A stretch of DNA of 41,403 nucleotides, from assembly GCA_905235225.1 (NCBI GenBank), contig CAJOKE010000013.1, positions 1 to 41,403 of the forward strand. Reading direction: 5' to 3'. This document shows positions 24,461 through 33,497 of this stretch, piece after piece. This DNA is from Paludibacteraceae bacterium. Lineage in GTDB: Bacteria > Bacteroidota > Bacteroidia > Bacteroidales > Paludibacteraceae. The notes under the pieces are model-generated. The model had not been told where the DNA came from. It saw only the letters and a list, made by a program, of their open reading frames with translations, and made no database searches. Position 1 is the first letter of the stretch. Every line of letters starts with the position of its first letter. The position numbers and the translations under genes were made by a program.

Positions 24461-25609
24461 TTATTTATTTGCGCGGAACTCAACCAATGATTGAATGCGT
24501 GCGGGGAGCTGGCTCAACGGACGGATTTCCTTCGGGCTGTGGAGTTTTGCGTTCTTGAAGCTACGAACTTCAGCATCGTCGGTGCTTTCGCCCAGATACT
24601 CATAGTAACGATCTTCGTAAACCATTTCGAGCGGTTGAACGAGTTCATCAGCCTCATTAAGTTTCAGACCATAGTAGTTATTTACACGTTCGAACCAACG
24701 GAGATTGATCTTGTAGTGAAGTCCATCTTCTTTAGACGATTGCATAATACTATTTCCGGCAAAACCGAGGTCAAGGGATGAGCCACCGGTTTCGTAGTTG
24801 AGATAAAAGAGAGTAGAACCAGCAATAGCAGCATCATAGTAGCCGTTCAACTCATCCAATTGTGCCTGAGTCGGATCAGTCTCCTGCTCGTTGAGTTCTT
24901 CATTGAGCATGAGGTATGCAGCATATGCATTGACATCAAGCATTTTACCTGCGGGGATAACATAAATCTCTTTACCAGACTGAATGTCAGCAGCAGTAAC
25001 CTGATCGGAAATCTCGAATGCGCTACCTACATAATATCCCTTATAATCACCTTCAACGATAACATATACGCAAACAGGGTGATATATCATATAGCCAGCA
25101 CCCGACATGCCACTTGCGCCGCTGATGATACCCTGGTCATAGATACCGAGGTTGATGAGTGCCTTTTGGCATTTATACAAACCATCGGAGAGTTCCAAGG
25201 TAGTATCCGTACCGGCAATATACTCAAATTCCTTACCAAACAATCCGTAGTCATTCGGAGCATATGAGCTGTAGAGGTCAACGGTTACTTTGCAAGTACC
25301 GTTTTGCTTAGCATTCGCGTTAGAAGCAGTAATAGTAACTTCACCGACTTTACGTCCGGTAGGAGTAACGACACCATTGCTGCTAACGGTAACGATAGAG
25401 GTATCCGAAGAAGCCCAAGTGATAGCCAAGCCAGCATTGGGGTTTTGGATAGCCTGGAGACGATAGCCTTCGGACTCAGGCGAGAGTGTCAACTCGGCAG
25501 GATTGATGGTGATAACCACATCCGTTGCCACTTCTTTTTCCTTCTTGCAACCAACGAGAACGGTTCCAAGAACAAGAGCAACTAAAAAAAGACTTTTTTT
25601 CATACACAT
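24461..25609 (-). CDS. SusD-adjacent lipoprotein with BIG2 Ig-like domain
   Basis: A 382-aa lipoprotein, MCMKKSLFLVALVLGTVLVGC with lipobox LVGC. Residues about 30-110 form a BIG2-type Ig-like domain (VVITINPAELTLSP, ITWASSDTSIVTVSSNGVVTPT, GEVTITASN). The rest, about 270 residues, has no family I recognise. It is Tyr/Gly-rich and acidic, as in surface glycan- or protein-binding lipoproteins encoded behind susCD. It is the last gene of the operon, 35 bases after susD, followed by a strong terminator. Inference: a surface-exposed accessory binding protein of this uptake system. The third codon Met gives MKKSLF and is an equally good start. Confidence 0.85.
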   Translation of the reverse strand: MCMKKSLFLVALVLGTVLVGCKKEKEVATDVVITINPAELTLSPESEGYRLQAIQNPNAGLAITWASSDTSIVTVSSNGVVTPTGRKVGEVTITASNANAKQNGTCKVTVDLYSSYAPNDYGLFGKEFEYIAGTDTTLELSDGLYKCQKALINLGIYDQGIISGASGMSGAGYMIYHPVCVYVIVEGDYKGYYVGSAFEISDQVTAADIQSGKEIYVIPAGKMLDVNAYAAYLMLNEELNEQETDPTQAQLDELNGYYDAAIAGSTLFYLNYETGGSSLDLGFAGNSIMQSSKEDGLHYKINLRWFERVNNYYGLKLNEADELVQPLEMVYEDRYYEYLGESTDDAEVRSFKNAKLHSPKEIRPLSQLPARIQSLVEFRANK

Positions 25610-25644
25610 AAAAATTTTAAAGGGTTAATAATTAGTTAGTTAAT

Positions 25645-27294
25645 TTATTTCTTGATTAACTGAGTCGGTTTTGAAGACTCACGGAAAGCGGGGTTATAAG
25701 TGTATTCCGAAGGAGGAATCTCAAAGGTGAACATACGCGGCGTGCTATAGAGCACTTCTTTGTCGGTACGCAGGTGGTTGTCACCGAGTTTCTTTGAGCG
25801 AGTAAGGCGGCGGAATGTTTGCAATCCGTATCCTTCGCCCCACAATTCGATACGCCAGTTATATTCGATAGCAGCCAGCAACGATCCTTCATCAGTAAGC
25901 GTACCCTTGTATGCAGCATAATCAGCGGCGGCGGTAGCAGCAGTATCCAAACGCTGGCTCATAATGGCATCCAGATAGGATTGTGAAGCGGCGAGGTCGG
26001 GAGATGTTTTGAACAGCGCGGCCTCAGCAGCAATCATGTACGCCAGTTCGATACGCATATAGACGATGTCGCACAACCACTCACGGTCAATTTCGCTGGA
26101 TTCAATAGCCTTCTTGTACTTCGGGCTGAAGAATTTCCCTTCGGGAGCCCAGGCATAGCTCTTGATAAAGCTTGATTTGTTCGGATAACCTTGCTCGCCT
26201 AACCACCAGTGTTTACGTCCGTCCCAAGAAGGAATAGACTCGTAGAGGGTTTTATCAATACCCTTGACATCCCCCGCCCAAGCGTAGGAGTAGCTATGGA
26301 TATCACATTGTCCGAAGAAAGAAGCCAGAGAAGTAGAGGTTTCAATACTAACATCTTCGCCCCACATCCAAGAATCTTCATCCACACTGGCAAAACCGGT
26401 AGTGAGCATTTTATCATTCGGCAGGATACGATAGTGGTTGGAATCAATAACTTCCTTCGCCAATTTATACGCTTTTTCATAATACTCGCCATCGGCTTTA
26501 GTCTTAGCCTCATAGTCGGTACGGTTGATATAAGCGTATGCCAGAATAAGTTTGGCGATGTCGGCATTGATTTCGATCTTTGAAGTCGGATTAACCTCGT
26601 AATAGGTTTCCATGAACTTGATACCTGTATTGAGGTCATCCTCGATACGCAGATAAACGTCATCCGCCGTTACACGCGGCATACCAAGTACACCGCTGTC
26701 ATCACGTGATTCCTCTTCGGTATAAATAGGAACGGAAAGTTCTGTAGCGTAGTCAACGCCCTCAGACGGCATACGGCAGAAGTAGCGTTGCAGGCAAGCA
26801 TAGGCATAACCGCGCAGGGCAAGAATTTCACCGTAATAGTATGAAATTTCATACATCTCATCGGTAATATCCTCAGGAATCTCAAGTGTGGGCTTGATGT
26901 TCTTATCTTCCAGCATGTTCAAGCAACGGTTGCATGAACGAATAATCTGGTAGTAATGATACCAGAACGAAGCGGCCCGCTGATAGGTATTACCACGTTC
27001 GTCCGTTTCGAACCAACCATAGTTACGGGTGTTCATTGCCATATCGCCGGAGAGAAGGTCGCCGTACATGTCGAAGGATTTTTTACCAAAACTATCGTGG
27101 TCGCCACCGTATGCATAGAATCGGTAGTAAACGCCCAAGGTGGTACCCTTAATCATGTCCTCCAACTGTTTGTACTGGTCCTCAGTATAGGTTCCGCCCT
27201 GCGGTTCCTGTTGAAGATAACTCTTGGCGCAAGCGGTGAAAAGACCGGCAAGCAGCAGTAAATATAAAACTTTATTCTTCATAATCTTGTTCAA
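25645..27294 (-). CDS. SusD/RagB family nutrient-binding outer-membrane lipoprotein
   Basis: A 549-aa lipoprotein with lipobox FTAC (about residue 22) and SusD features: QQEPQGGTYTEDQY near the start, WYHYYQIIRSCNRCLNML, LRGYAYACLQRYFC (the family 'RAxxyxxLxxxFG'-like helix), TPR-like helices in the middle, and the C-terminal block YNWRIELWGEGYGLQTFRRL followed by RMFTFEIPPSEYTYNP. Role: caps the SusC transporter and hands over the substrate at the cell surface. The substrate is not predictable from this sequence, and no glycosidase or sulfatase sits nearby. RagB-type systems for peptides are possible, since a secreted protease gene lies next to the operon. It follows susC by 9 bases. Confidence 0.95.
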   Translation of the reverse strand: MNKIMKNKVLYLLLLAGLFTACAKSYLQQEPQGGTYTEDQYKQLEDMIKGTTLGVYYRFYAYGGDHDSFGKKSFDMYGDLLSGDMAMNTRNYGWFETDERGNTYQRAASFWYHYYQIIRSCNRCLNMLEDKNIKPTLEIPEDITDEMYEISYYYGEILALRGYAYACLQRYFCRMPSEGVDYATELSVPIYTEEESRDDSGVLGMPRVTADDVYLRIEDDLNTGIKFMETYYEVNPTSKIEINADIAKLILAYAYINRTDYEAKTKADGEYYEKAYKLAKEVIDSNHYRILPNDKMLTTGFASVDEDSWMWGEDVSIETSTSLASFFGQCDIHSYSYAWAGDVKGIDKTLYESIPSWDGRKHWWLGEQGYPNKSSFIKSYAWAPEGKFFSPKYKKAIESSEIDREWLCDIVYMRIELAYMIAAEAALFKTSPDLAASQSYLDAIMSQRLDTAATAAADYAAYKGTLTDEGSLLAAIEYNWRIELWGEGYGLQTFRRLTRSKKLGDNHLRTDKEVLYSTPRMFTFEIPPSEYTYNPAFRESSKPTQLIKK

Positions 27295-27303
27295 TTAGTC
27301 GGT

Positions 27304-30300
27304 TTAGAATGTAAATTTAATACCACCCATGATTGTAGATTGCGGGGTATATTGGTGTGTATCGCTGGAACCGGTACCGGAAATCATCGGGTTATAACCC
27401 TTACGTGCGGTAGCGATAGCCAAGTTTTCGCCGGAAACCCACAAGCTCAACGATTTGAATTTAATCTTCTCAATCAGTTTTTTCGGGAAGTTATATCCGA
27501 TACGAACGTTATTGAGAGAGAGGAACGAGTTGCTGGTCAGGAAGCGGTCAGAAGGAGAATTGGTAAAGTTAGCATAACGTGCCTGACCATTTGTCAGAGC
27601 AGGAATCTGTGAAGTGGTGTTGTTCTCAGTCCAAGAACTCAACATATCACGGTGCCAGTTATGCGAACCAGCCTGCTCGTCACCCATCAAAGCGGCATAC
27701 ACGTTATCGTAGCCATAACCGCCGATGCCATATGAGCAAGTTACATCGAGGGTAGCACCATATGCCTCAAGGCTGATACCGAAACCACCTGCGAAATCAG
27801 GAATAGCGGATTTACCGACATAGTATGATGTACCGGCACCATAGTCTTCGGTTGCAATATACTGGATACGGCCTTCCTCAACAGCATCGGGGTTCTCATG
27901 CTCATAAACAAACAAGTCATAAATGATGTTATAGGTATTGTCTCCCTTGGATGCACCATGCTCACCGTACTTGGTATCATAGTAGGAACGGTAGGTTGCG
28001 TGACCTTTCTCATTCACACCCTCGTAGTGAACCATGTTGTAATCATAAACGGAGTGTCCCAAAGACATACCGCCGCTACGAACCATGCGTACCTCATTAC
28101 CGTCCGCGTCAATATAGTCCACAGGCATCTGGGTCATCTGGTTAGCATAGTGCGAACCGTTGAGACGGATGTCCAGTTTCACATTACGGGTGTCAACGGC
28201 GTGTACATTGAACTGCAATTCCACACCCTGGTTCCACATCTTACCGTCATTGGTATAGAATCCGCCATAGCCGTTAGACAAAGCCACACTACGTGTAAAC
28301 AACATCTGGTCGGTTTGTTTATAGAAATAGTCGATTTCAGCACCGAGGTACTTGTTAAGTTCAAACTCAAGACCCAAGTCAACAATATGGGAACGTTCCC
28401 AAGTCAGGCTGGAATTACCGATATAACTCTCCAGATAACCTCTGACACCGCCGGCAATATACTCCAGACTATAGAGGTTGCTATAGAGGTTGCTACCGAT
28501 ATCCTGGTTACCGAGTACACCCCAACTCAAGCGGAGTTTACCATCATGCAACCAGTCCTTTGCAGGCTCCATAAACGACTCTTTGGTGAACGCCCATGCA
28601 GCACCGACAGAACCGAAGTGTCCCCAACGGTGGCCGGGACCGAACGAACTGGAACCATCGGCACGGTAGTTGGCTGTAATCATATATTTATCATCATACG
28701 TGTAGCTGACACGTGCGAGGAAACTCTCCATCGTGCTGGTTGCAGAAGAAGAGGATGTCTCACTCATTTTCAGCGCATTACCCAATTCCAACGCATCGGG
28801 GCGAGCCAGGTCGTACTTGTAGCCATACAGGGAACTGCTATTAACATAATTGGTCTCATGCGCGGCAAAGGCACTGATGGTATGCTCGGCAAAGGTCTTG
28901 TTATACTCAAGTGCCTCGGTTGCCTCGAAAGTAAACACACCCGCATGACTCTTAAGGATACGACCGATACCGGCAGCATCACCATAGAACTTGTTGGTCA
29001 AATCCGTTCCTGTTCCGCTGTAATACATTGCACCGGCAGTCAGCAGGAGTTTGAGACCGTCATAGAGTGTGAACTCCAAGTTACCTGTCGCAGTCACCTG
29101 ATGCATGACACTACGTGTTTTGTCCAGACGCAATGCACCGGCCGGGTTGATACCCCAACCAAAAGTACGGTTGTTGTTCTCACCATAGTCATAATAATTC
29201 AGACCAGTACGCGGGTCAATGGCAATATTTCCGTTAGCGTCACGCTCATACACAGGATAAATCGGCGGAACGGCGTTCACATAATAGAAACCGTTATTCA
29301 TAGCACCGCCACCATCCTGGTTCGGGTTGTTCATTGTCGCATAGTTATATGATACATTCAATGTTCCCTTCATCCATTTTTTGGGTTTGTACTCAATATT
29401 GGAACGAACGTTGAAACGCTGGAAGTCAGAAGACTGATAATATCCCTCGTCTTTCAAGTAACCGAAAGAGGTATAATAAGTTACCTTATCCGAACCGCCG
29501 TGTATCTTCACTGTAGCCTCAGCCTTCTGTCCGACGCGGAAGATAGCATCACGCCATGACTCCAGATTCTCATACCCTTTGCGGCGAACCACATCGGTTG
29601 CAAAAGACGGATTAACCAAACCGCTTCCGTCGAACGGAAGGATCTGACGTCCGGCACCGACAACTTTGCCCGTAGTGGGATCCATCCAGAGGTTATAGCC
29701 CTCAGGGATACCGTTAGAGCCGTACAAAGTCGCATTCGCCAAGTCAATAGCTTTCTGCTGGTTGTTGCTTTCACGGTTATAGTTATACATACCCTGCCAT
29801 GCCAGAGCCACATACTCTTCGGGAGAAGAAATGACATCATAGAATGGCAGCAGGCGCATGTTACCTCCGTATTTGACATCCACATCCACTTTTCCTTCAT
29901 CGCCGGATGAACCTTTCTTGGTGGTAATCACAATGACACCATTGGCACCGCGGCTACCGTACAAGGAAGTTGCCGTAGCGTCCTTCAAGATGGTTGTCGA
30001 AGCAATGTCACCCGGATCAATAGACGAGATATCGCCGTCATAGGCAATACCATCGACCACATAAAGCGGTGCGCTGCTGGCGTTGATAGAACCGATACCG
30101 CGGATACGGATGCTGGCGTTAGTACCCGGCTGACCCGAAGTATTAACAACCTGTACACCGGCAACCTCACCGGCAAGGGCTTTGGATATTTCGGACGGAC
30201 TCTTTTTCTCAATATCATCGGCTTTGACCGCTTGTGCAGAACCGGCGAATGAACCTTTTGTCACATTTCCGTAACCGGTGACAACAACTTCCTCAATCAC

Positions 30301-30585
30301 CTCGGTGTTCTCCTTTAATGTCACGCGGACGCTTGGTTTAGCCGCCACTTCCTGGTTCTGCATACCCACGAAAGTAATCACCAACTTAGCATCATCAGGT
30401 ACATCCAATTCAAATTTTCCATCGTAGTCCGAGATTGTACCCTGCGTAGAGCCTTTAACCTGAATGCTCGCGCCGATAACGGGTTCGCCTTTCTCGTCCA
30501 CTACCACACCGCTGACATGCACTTCCGCCCACAATCCGAGACAGAGCAACATCGCGGCAAACAAAGTAGTAAATTTCTTCATCAT
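27304..30585 (-). CDS. SusC/RagA family TonB-linked outer-membrane transporter
   Basis: A 1093-aa protein with signal peptide (FTTLFAAMLLCLGLWA), a carboxypeptidase-D regulatory-like domain (about 24-95, VSGVVVDEKGEPVIGASIQVKG), the SusC linker EEVVVTGYGN, a TonB plug (about 105-230) with ILKDATATSLYGSRGANGV, and a long beta-barrel ending in the outer-membrane signature MGGIKFTF with terminal Phe. All family hallmarks are present and the length is normal. Role: energy-dependent import of a large ligand through the outer membrane with its SusD partner. The first gene of a three-gene operon with its own promoter (30683-30714). No anti-sigma/ECF pair or other regulator is adjacent. Confidence 0.97.
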   Translation of the reverse strand: MMKKFTTLFAAMLLCLGLWAEVHVSGVVVDEKGEPVIGASIQVKGSTQGTISDYDGKFELDVPDDAKLVITFVGMQNQEVAAKPSVRVTLKENTEVIEEVVVTGYGNVTKGSFAGSAQAVKADDIEKKSPSEISKALAGEVAGVQVVNTSGQPGTNASIRIRGIGSINASSAPLYVVDGIAYDGDISSIDPGDIASTTILKDATATSLYGSRGANGVIVITTKKGSSGDEGKVDVDVKYGGNMRLLPFYDVISSPEEYVALAWQGMYNYNRESNNQQKAIDLANATLYGSNGIPEGYNLWMDPTTGKVVGAGRQILPFDGSGLVNPSFATDVVRRKGYENLESWRDAIFRVGQKAEATVKIHGGSDKVTYYTSFGYLKDEGYYQSSDFQRFNVRSNIEYKPKKWMKGTLNVSYNYATMNNPNQDGGGAMNNGFYYVNAVPPIYPVYERDANGNIAIDPRTGLNYYDYGENNNRTFGWGINPAGALRLDKTRSVMHQVTATGNLEFTLYDGLKLLLTAGAMYYSGTGTDLTNKFYGDAAGIGRILKSHAGVFTFEATEALEYNKTFAEHTISAFAAHETNYVNSSSLYGYKYDLARPDALELGNALKMSETSSSSATSTMESFLARVSYTYDDKYMITANYRADGSSSFGPGHRWGHFGSVGAAWAFTKESFMEPAKDWLHDGKLRLSWGVLGNQDIGSNLYSNLYSLEYIAGGVRGYLESYIGNSSLTWERSHIVDLGLEFELNKYLGAEIDYFYKQTDQMLFTRSVALSNGYGGFYTNDGKMWNQGVELQFNVHAVDTRNVKLDIRLNGSHYANQMTQMPVDYIDADGNEVRMVRSGGMSLGHSVYDYNMVHYEGVNEKGHATYRSYYDTKYGEHGASKGDNTYNIIYDLFVYEHENPDAVEEGRIQYIATEDYGAGTSYYVGKSAIPDFAGGFGISLEAYGATLDVTCSYGIGGYGYDNVYAALMGDEQAGSHNWHRDMLSSWTENNTTSQIPALTNGQARYANFTNSPSDRFLTSNSFLSLNNVRIGYNFPKKLIEKIKFKSLSLWVSGENLAIATARKGYNPMISGTGSSDTHQYTPQSTIMGGIKFTF

Positions 30586-30682
30586 TACTTGTTTTAAGTT
30601 AATAATATATTATATATAATGTGTCTTGAGATGTCTATGCAACAACACCAGCAATCTCCTGCTATTATACAGAAAAAGTGTA

Positions 30683-30714
30683 CAAAAGTACTACATTTAT
30701 TTGAAACATGCAAA
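30683..30714 (-). promoter_or_regulatory. Promoter of the susC operon
   Basis: Minus strand: -33 TTTG (30711-30714), -7 TACTTTTG (30683-30690), spacer 20. Its 14-base -33 region TTTGCATGTTTCAA equals that of the T9SS operon promoter. The leader to the susC ATG is about 90 bases and AT-rich. Confidence 0.8.
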
Positions 30715-30779
30715 TATTTCTACAGAAAAGTGACCTTTTGTGTCATTTTTTCACAAAAAACGCCATTTTCGTGACAAAA

Positions 30780-32033
30780 TTATGCATAAATGAGGGTACA
30801 GAGTGTATTTTCTGAAAGCAAATCATTGGCAATTTCTTGCAAAATGTCAGCAGAGGTATCCGCCACTTTGCGGAATGTTTCCTGCCATGTCGGCGCAGTA
30901 CCGAAATAGAGCATTTGTTTGCCCATTGCGAGGACATTACCTTCCTGATTTTCCGCGGAAATAGCCATCTGTCCGTGCAACTGTGTCAAGGCGCGCTGCA
31001 GCTGCAGGGTAGTCAGTTTGTCTTCTCTGAGCCTGCGCAACTCGGCTTTCACCAACTCCATGCACTGCTCCATATTATGCTCCTCGGTTGCAAAATACAC
31101 ACTCCAGTAACCGGTGTCACTCAACGGCACGTACTGGGATTCCACCGTATAAACCAGTCCCTTCTGCTCACGCAGCGACAGATTCAAGCGGGAGTTCAGG
31201 CTGCCGCCGCCGAGTATATTATTGAGCAAGTACATGCCCAATTGCCTGTCATGCCCGAGTTGGTACGCCCGTCCGCCAACCATCACGTGAATCTGGTGCG
31301 TATGGCGTTTGAAGGTTGCCTGCTGCGGGACATATGTATCAGGCGCAAGCCGCTTGCCGCCGGACGAATGCACCTCAGTTTCGGCGAAAATATGTTCCAC
31401 TTGCCGGCAAACCGACTCAAAACTCATGTTTCCCTGCGTAAAAACGACCATCCTGTCCGGCGTAAAATGGTTCTCAATCCATGAGAGCGGGTGTGTTGCC
31501 GTGCTGCTGATGGTTTTCAGGGTCTTGCGTTTGCCTAAAATCGGCTGTGCCAAGGGATGCCCCGAGAAGACAAGGCTCTCAAAATCATCGTAAATAAGTT
31601 CGCTCGGACTGTCCTCATAACTCTCAATCTCATCCAGTATAACGCCCAATTCCTTGTCTGTTTCCTTCTTTGGAAAAGTCGGACGCAGCACCATATCCGC
31701 AATCAGTTGAAGCGTCTGCCGATAATGCTCCACGGGAGTCGCGGCGTAAAAAGTGGTCTCCTCTTTGGTCGTATAAGCATTGATTTCACCGCCTATCCCC
31801 TCTATGCGGTTGATGATTTGCCGCGCACTCAGTTCATGCCCGAATGCGGTCCGGCATCCCTTGAACACACAATGCTCCACATAATGCGCCAGACCATTGA
31901 GACGACTATCCTCGTCACGGGTTCCCGCACCGACAGAAATACCCACATATGCCACCTCGGACCGGCTGGTACGATGTACAATTTTCAGCCCGTTTGGCAA
32001 AATCTTATAAAAACTTAAACTATTTTCTTGCAT
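30780..32033 (-). CDS. M16 family zinc peptidase (single-domain pair)
   Basis: A 417-aa protein with the inverted zinc motif in GLAHYVEHCVFKG (HxxEH, about residue 50) and the distal ligand glutamate in VILDEIESYEDSPSELIYD about 75 residues further. The C-terminal half holds the second, inactive M16-like domain, with RLNLSLREQKGLVYTVES, the R/Y substrate-binding loop typical of the family. Length of about 415 is normal for the short M16B type found in Bacteroidota. No signal peptide is visible, so it is likely cytoplasmic or periplasmic by another route. Family role: degradation of peptides. It is divergent from tRNA-Leu and I saw no consensus promoter for it. Confidence 0.93.
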   Translation of the reverse strand: MQENSLSFYKILPNGLKIVHRTSRSEVAYVGISVGAGTRDEDSRLNGLAHYVEHCVFKGCRTAFGHELSARQIINRIEGIGGEINAYTTKEETTFYAATPVEHYRQTLQLIADMVLRPTFPKKETDKELGVILDEIESYEDSPSELIYDDFESLVFSGHPLAQPILGKRKTLKTISSTATHPLSWIENHFTPDRMVVFTQGNMSFESVCRQVEHIFAETEVHSSGGKRLAPDTYVPQQATFKRHTHQIHVMVGGRAYQLGHDRQLGMYLLNNILGGGSLNSRLNLSLREQKGLVYTVESQYVPLSDTGYWSVYFATEEHNMEQCMELVKAELRRLREDKLTTLQLQRALTQLHGQMAISAENQEGNVLAMGKQMLYFGTAPTWQETFRKVADTSADILQEIANDLLSENTLCTLIYA

Positions 32034-32058
32034 ATATCATTTTTTTGCAGTACCTTTG
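32027..32058 (+). promoter_or_regulatory. Promoter of tRNA-Leu
   Basis: Plus strand: -33 CTTG (32027-32030), -7 TACCTTTG (32051-32058), spacer 20. Its -33 part lies inside the first codons of the divergent peptidase gene. Confidence 0.75.
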
Positions 32059-32083
32059 CGCCCGATTTCGACAGAAACGCAAC

Positions 32084-32165
32084 GCGGCATTGGCGGAATT
32101 GGTAGACGCGCCAGACTTAGGATCTGGTTCTTCGCAGAGTGTAGGTTCGAGTCCTATATGCCGCA
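32084..32165 (+). tRNA. tRNA-Leu (anticodon UAG)
   Basis: An 82-base tRNA: acceptor GCGGCAT paired with ATGCCGC, D-arm with GGTAGACGC, anticodon stem CCAGA/TCTGG around the loop CTTAGGA (anticodon TAG at 32118-32120, reading CUN codons), a long class II variable arm, and the T-arm AGGTTCGAGTCCT. Discriminator A at 32165. CCA is not encoded. A promoter lies just upstream. Confidence 0.97.
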
Positions 32166-32166
32166 C

Positions 32167-32184
32167 AAGGTGCTTTGGCACCTT
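32167..32184 (+). other. Hairpin just after tRNA-Leu
   Basis: AAGGTGC-TTTG-GCACCTT forms a perfect 7-bp stem with a 4-base loop one base beyond the tRNA. It is followed by ATATTATAT rather than a T-run. It may be a weak terminator or a processing signal, so the lipoprotein gene 20 bases further could share the tRNA transcript. Confidence 0.6.
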
Positions 32185-32203
32185 ATATTATATAATAACG
32201 ATT

Positions 32204-32704
32204 ATGAAACGCCTCATTCTTATTCTTTCGGTTGCCGCGATTGCTTTCACATCGTGCAAAACCAACTCCGAACCCCAGTTCACCCCGCAAATATATGTAT
32301 CCGAAATGGTTGCCTGGCATACCGGCGATATTCAGTCGCACGATACATTGAGGGTGACTTTTATCGACAACGAACACATCATTGACACTGTTGCCGTCGG
32401 CGACACCGTTCGTTTTGCCGTTCTCATCAACGCTGTCACCAACCAGCTCACATCATTTACCGCCAAGACGGATGCGGGCGTTTTGGACCTGAAAATGAAA
32501 CTGACATCCGAACACTCCGTTGCTTTGGAAGAATCGTCCAACCCGGACAACTGCGAGTTATACTTCAAACCCGGCTACGGTGCTGCAACCATCCCGATGG
32601 AGTATATCGCCCTCAAATCCGGCTCTGCAAAGGTCACCATGACACTCTCCACCACTTCCGAATTCTCACCGGGTACACTCTCGTTCCGTCAGCCCGTGGA
32701 ATAA
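32204..32704 (+). CDS. Small lipoprotein of unknown function, Ig-like
   Basis: A 166-aa lipoprotein, signal MKRLILILSVAAIAFTSC with lipobox FTSC. The body is beta-rich, with alternating strands (LRVTFIDNEHIIDTVAVGD, VRFAVLINAVTNQLTSF, SAKVTMTLSTTSEFSPG), like an immunoglobulin fold. I do not recognise the family. The start was set at 32204 because the lipoprotein signal begins there, and the longer upstream frame runs through the tRNA. It lies 38 bases after tRNA-Leu and ends 2 bases before the stop of mazG on the other strand, with no terminator between them. Confidence 0.75.
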   Translation: MKRLILILSVAAIAFTSCKTNSEPQFTPQIYVSEMVAWHTGDIQSHDTLRVTFIDNEHIIDTVAVGDTVRFAVLINAVTNQLTSFTAKTDAGVLDLKMKLTSEHSVALEESSNPDNCELYFKPGYGAATIPMEYIALKSGSAKVTMTLSTTSEFSPGTLSFRQPVE

Positions 32705-32706
32705 TT

Positions 32707-33489
32707 CTACTCCGACTTCTTGGCTTCCTGCCACAGTGCTTCCATCTCGTCCAAAGTCATGTCTTGCAGACAACGGCCTTGTTCTGCTGCTTTTTGTTCG
32801 ATATAATTGAAACGTTTGGTAAACTTCTGATTGGTTTTCTCTAACGCATTGTCCGGTTTGAGTTTGTACAACCGCGCCACATTCACCATCGCGAAAAGCA
32901 GGTCACCGAACTCCCGCTCTGATTTTTCGCGGTCGTCGGCACGCAGCTCGGCTTCAAACTCACCCATCTCCTCTTTTACTTTGTCCCACACATCTTCCCG
33001 TTTCTCCCAGTCAAAACCGACATTCGCCACCTTGTCCTGGATACGGTACGCCTTCACCAAAGCAGGCAATGCCTCGGGAATACCGCCCAAAACCGTCTTG
33101 TTGCCCCCCTTCTCCTTCAGCTTGACCTGCTCCCACAGATGGCTCACTTCCTCGGCATTCTTAGCAGCCTCTTCGCCGTAAACATGCGGATGACGGAATA
33201 TCAGTTTGTCACACAGGCGGTTACACACATCCGCTATGGTAAAATCACCCGTCTCGCTGGCTATCTTGGCATAAAAAACCACATGCAGCAGCACATCACC
33301 AAGCTCCTTGGCGATTTCATTCATGTCCTTCTTGATAAGGGCTGAAGCCAATTCATAGGTTTCCTCTATCGTATTCTGCCTCAGGGACTCAAACGTCTGC
33401 TTTCTGTCCCACGGACATTTGACGCGAAGCTCGTCCATAACGGTCAGCAGCCGGTCAAACGCTTCACATTCTTTTTGGTGCGAAATCAT
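32707..33489 (-). CDS. mazG: Nucleoside triphosphate pyrophosphohydrolase MazG
   Basis: A 260-aa protein with the tandem MazG domains: CPWDRKQTFESLRQNTIEETYEL (the CPWDxxQTxxSLxxxxxEExxE motif), KELGDVLLHVVFYAKIA, and in the second half KVKEEMGEFEAELRAD and EFGDLLFAMVNVARL, giving the EExxE...ExxD metal sites. Reaction: hydrolyses nucleoside triphosphates, including dNTPs, to monophosphates and pyrophosphate, a house-cleaning role. Length is normal. It is the last gene of the udk operon, 8 bases after lpxH. Confidence 0.96.
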   Translation of the reverse strand: MISHQKECEAFDRLLTVMDELRVKCPWDRKQTFESLRQNTIEETYELASALIKKDMNEIAKELGDVLLHVVFYAKIASETGDFTIADVCNRLCDKLIFRHPHVYGEEAAKNAEEVSHLWEQVKLKEKGGNKTVLGGIPEALPALVKAYRIQDKVANVGFDWEKREDVWDKVKEEMGEFEAELRADDREKSEREFGDLLFAMVNVARLYKLKPDNALEKTNQKFTKRFNYIEQKAAEQGRCLQDMTLDEMEALWQEAKKSE

Positions 33490-33497
33490 ATCTTTGG

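Noticed and set aside
27898..29352. 484-aa plus-strand frame opposite susC
   Set aside because: Its length comes from the codon bias of susC. The translated protein is rich in Thr, Val, Ile and His with no domain pattern.
30590..30640. AT-rich near-palindrome AATAATATATTATATATAATG resembling half of a dif site
   Set aside because: It lies in the transcribed leader of susC and lacks a recognisable 11-6-11 XerC/XerD arrangement. It is probably just AT-rich leader.
30720..30780. Possible terminator after the M16 peptidase gene (GTGTCATTTTTTCACA)
   Set aside because: The stem is only about 4-5 A/T-rich base pairs, and it does not stand out from the AT-rich background.
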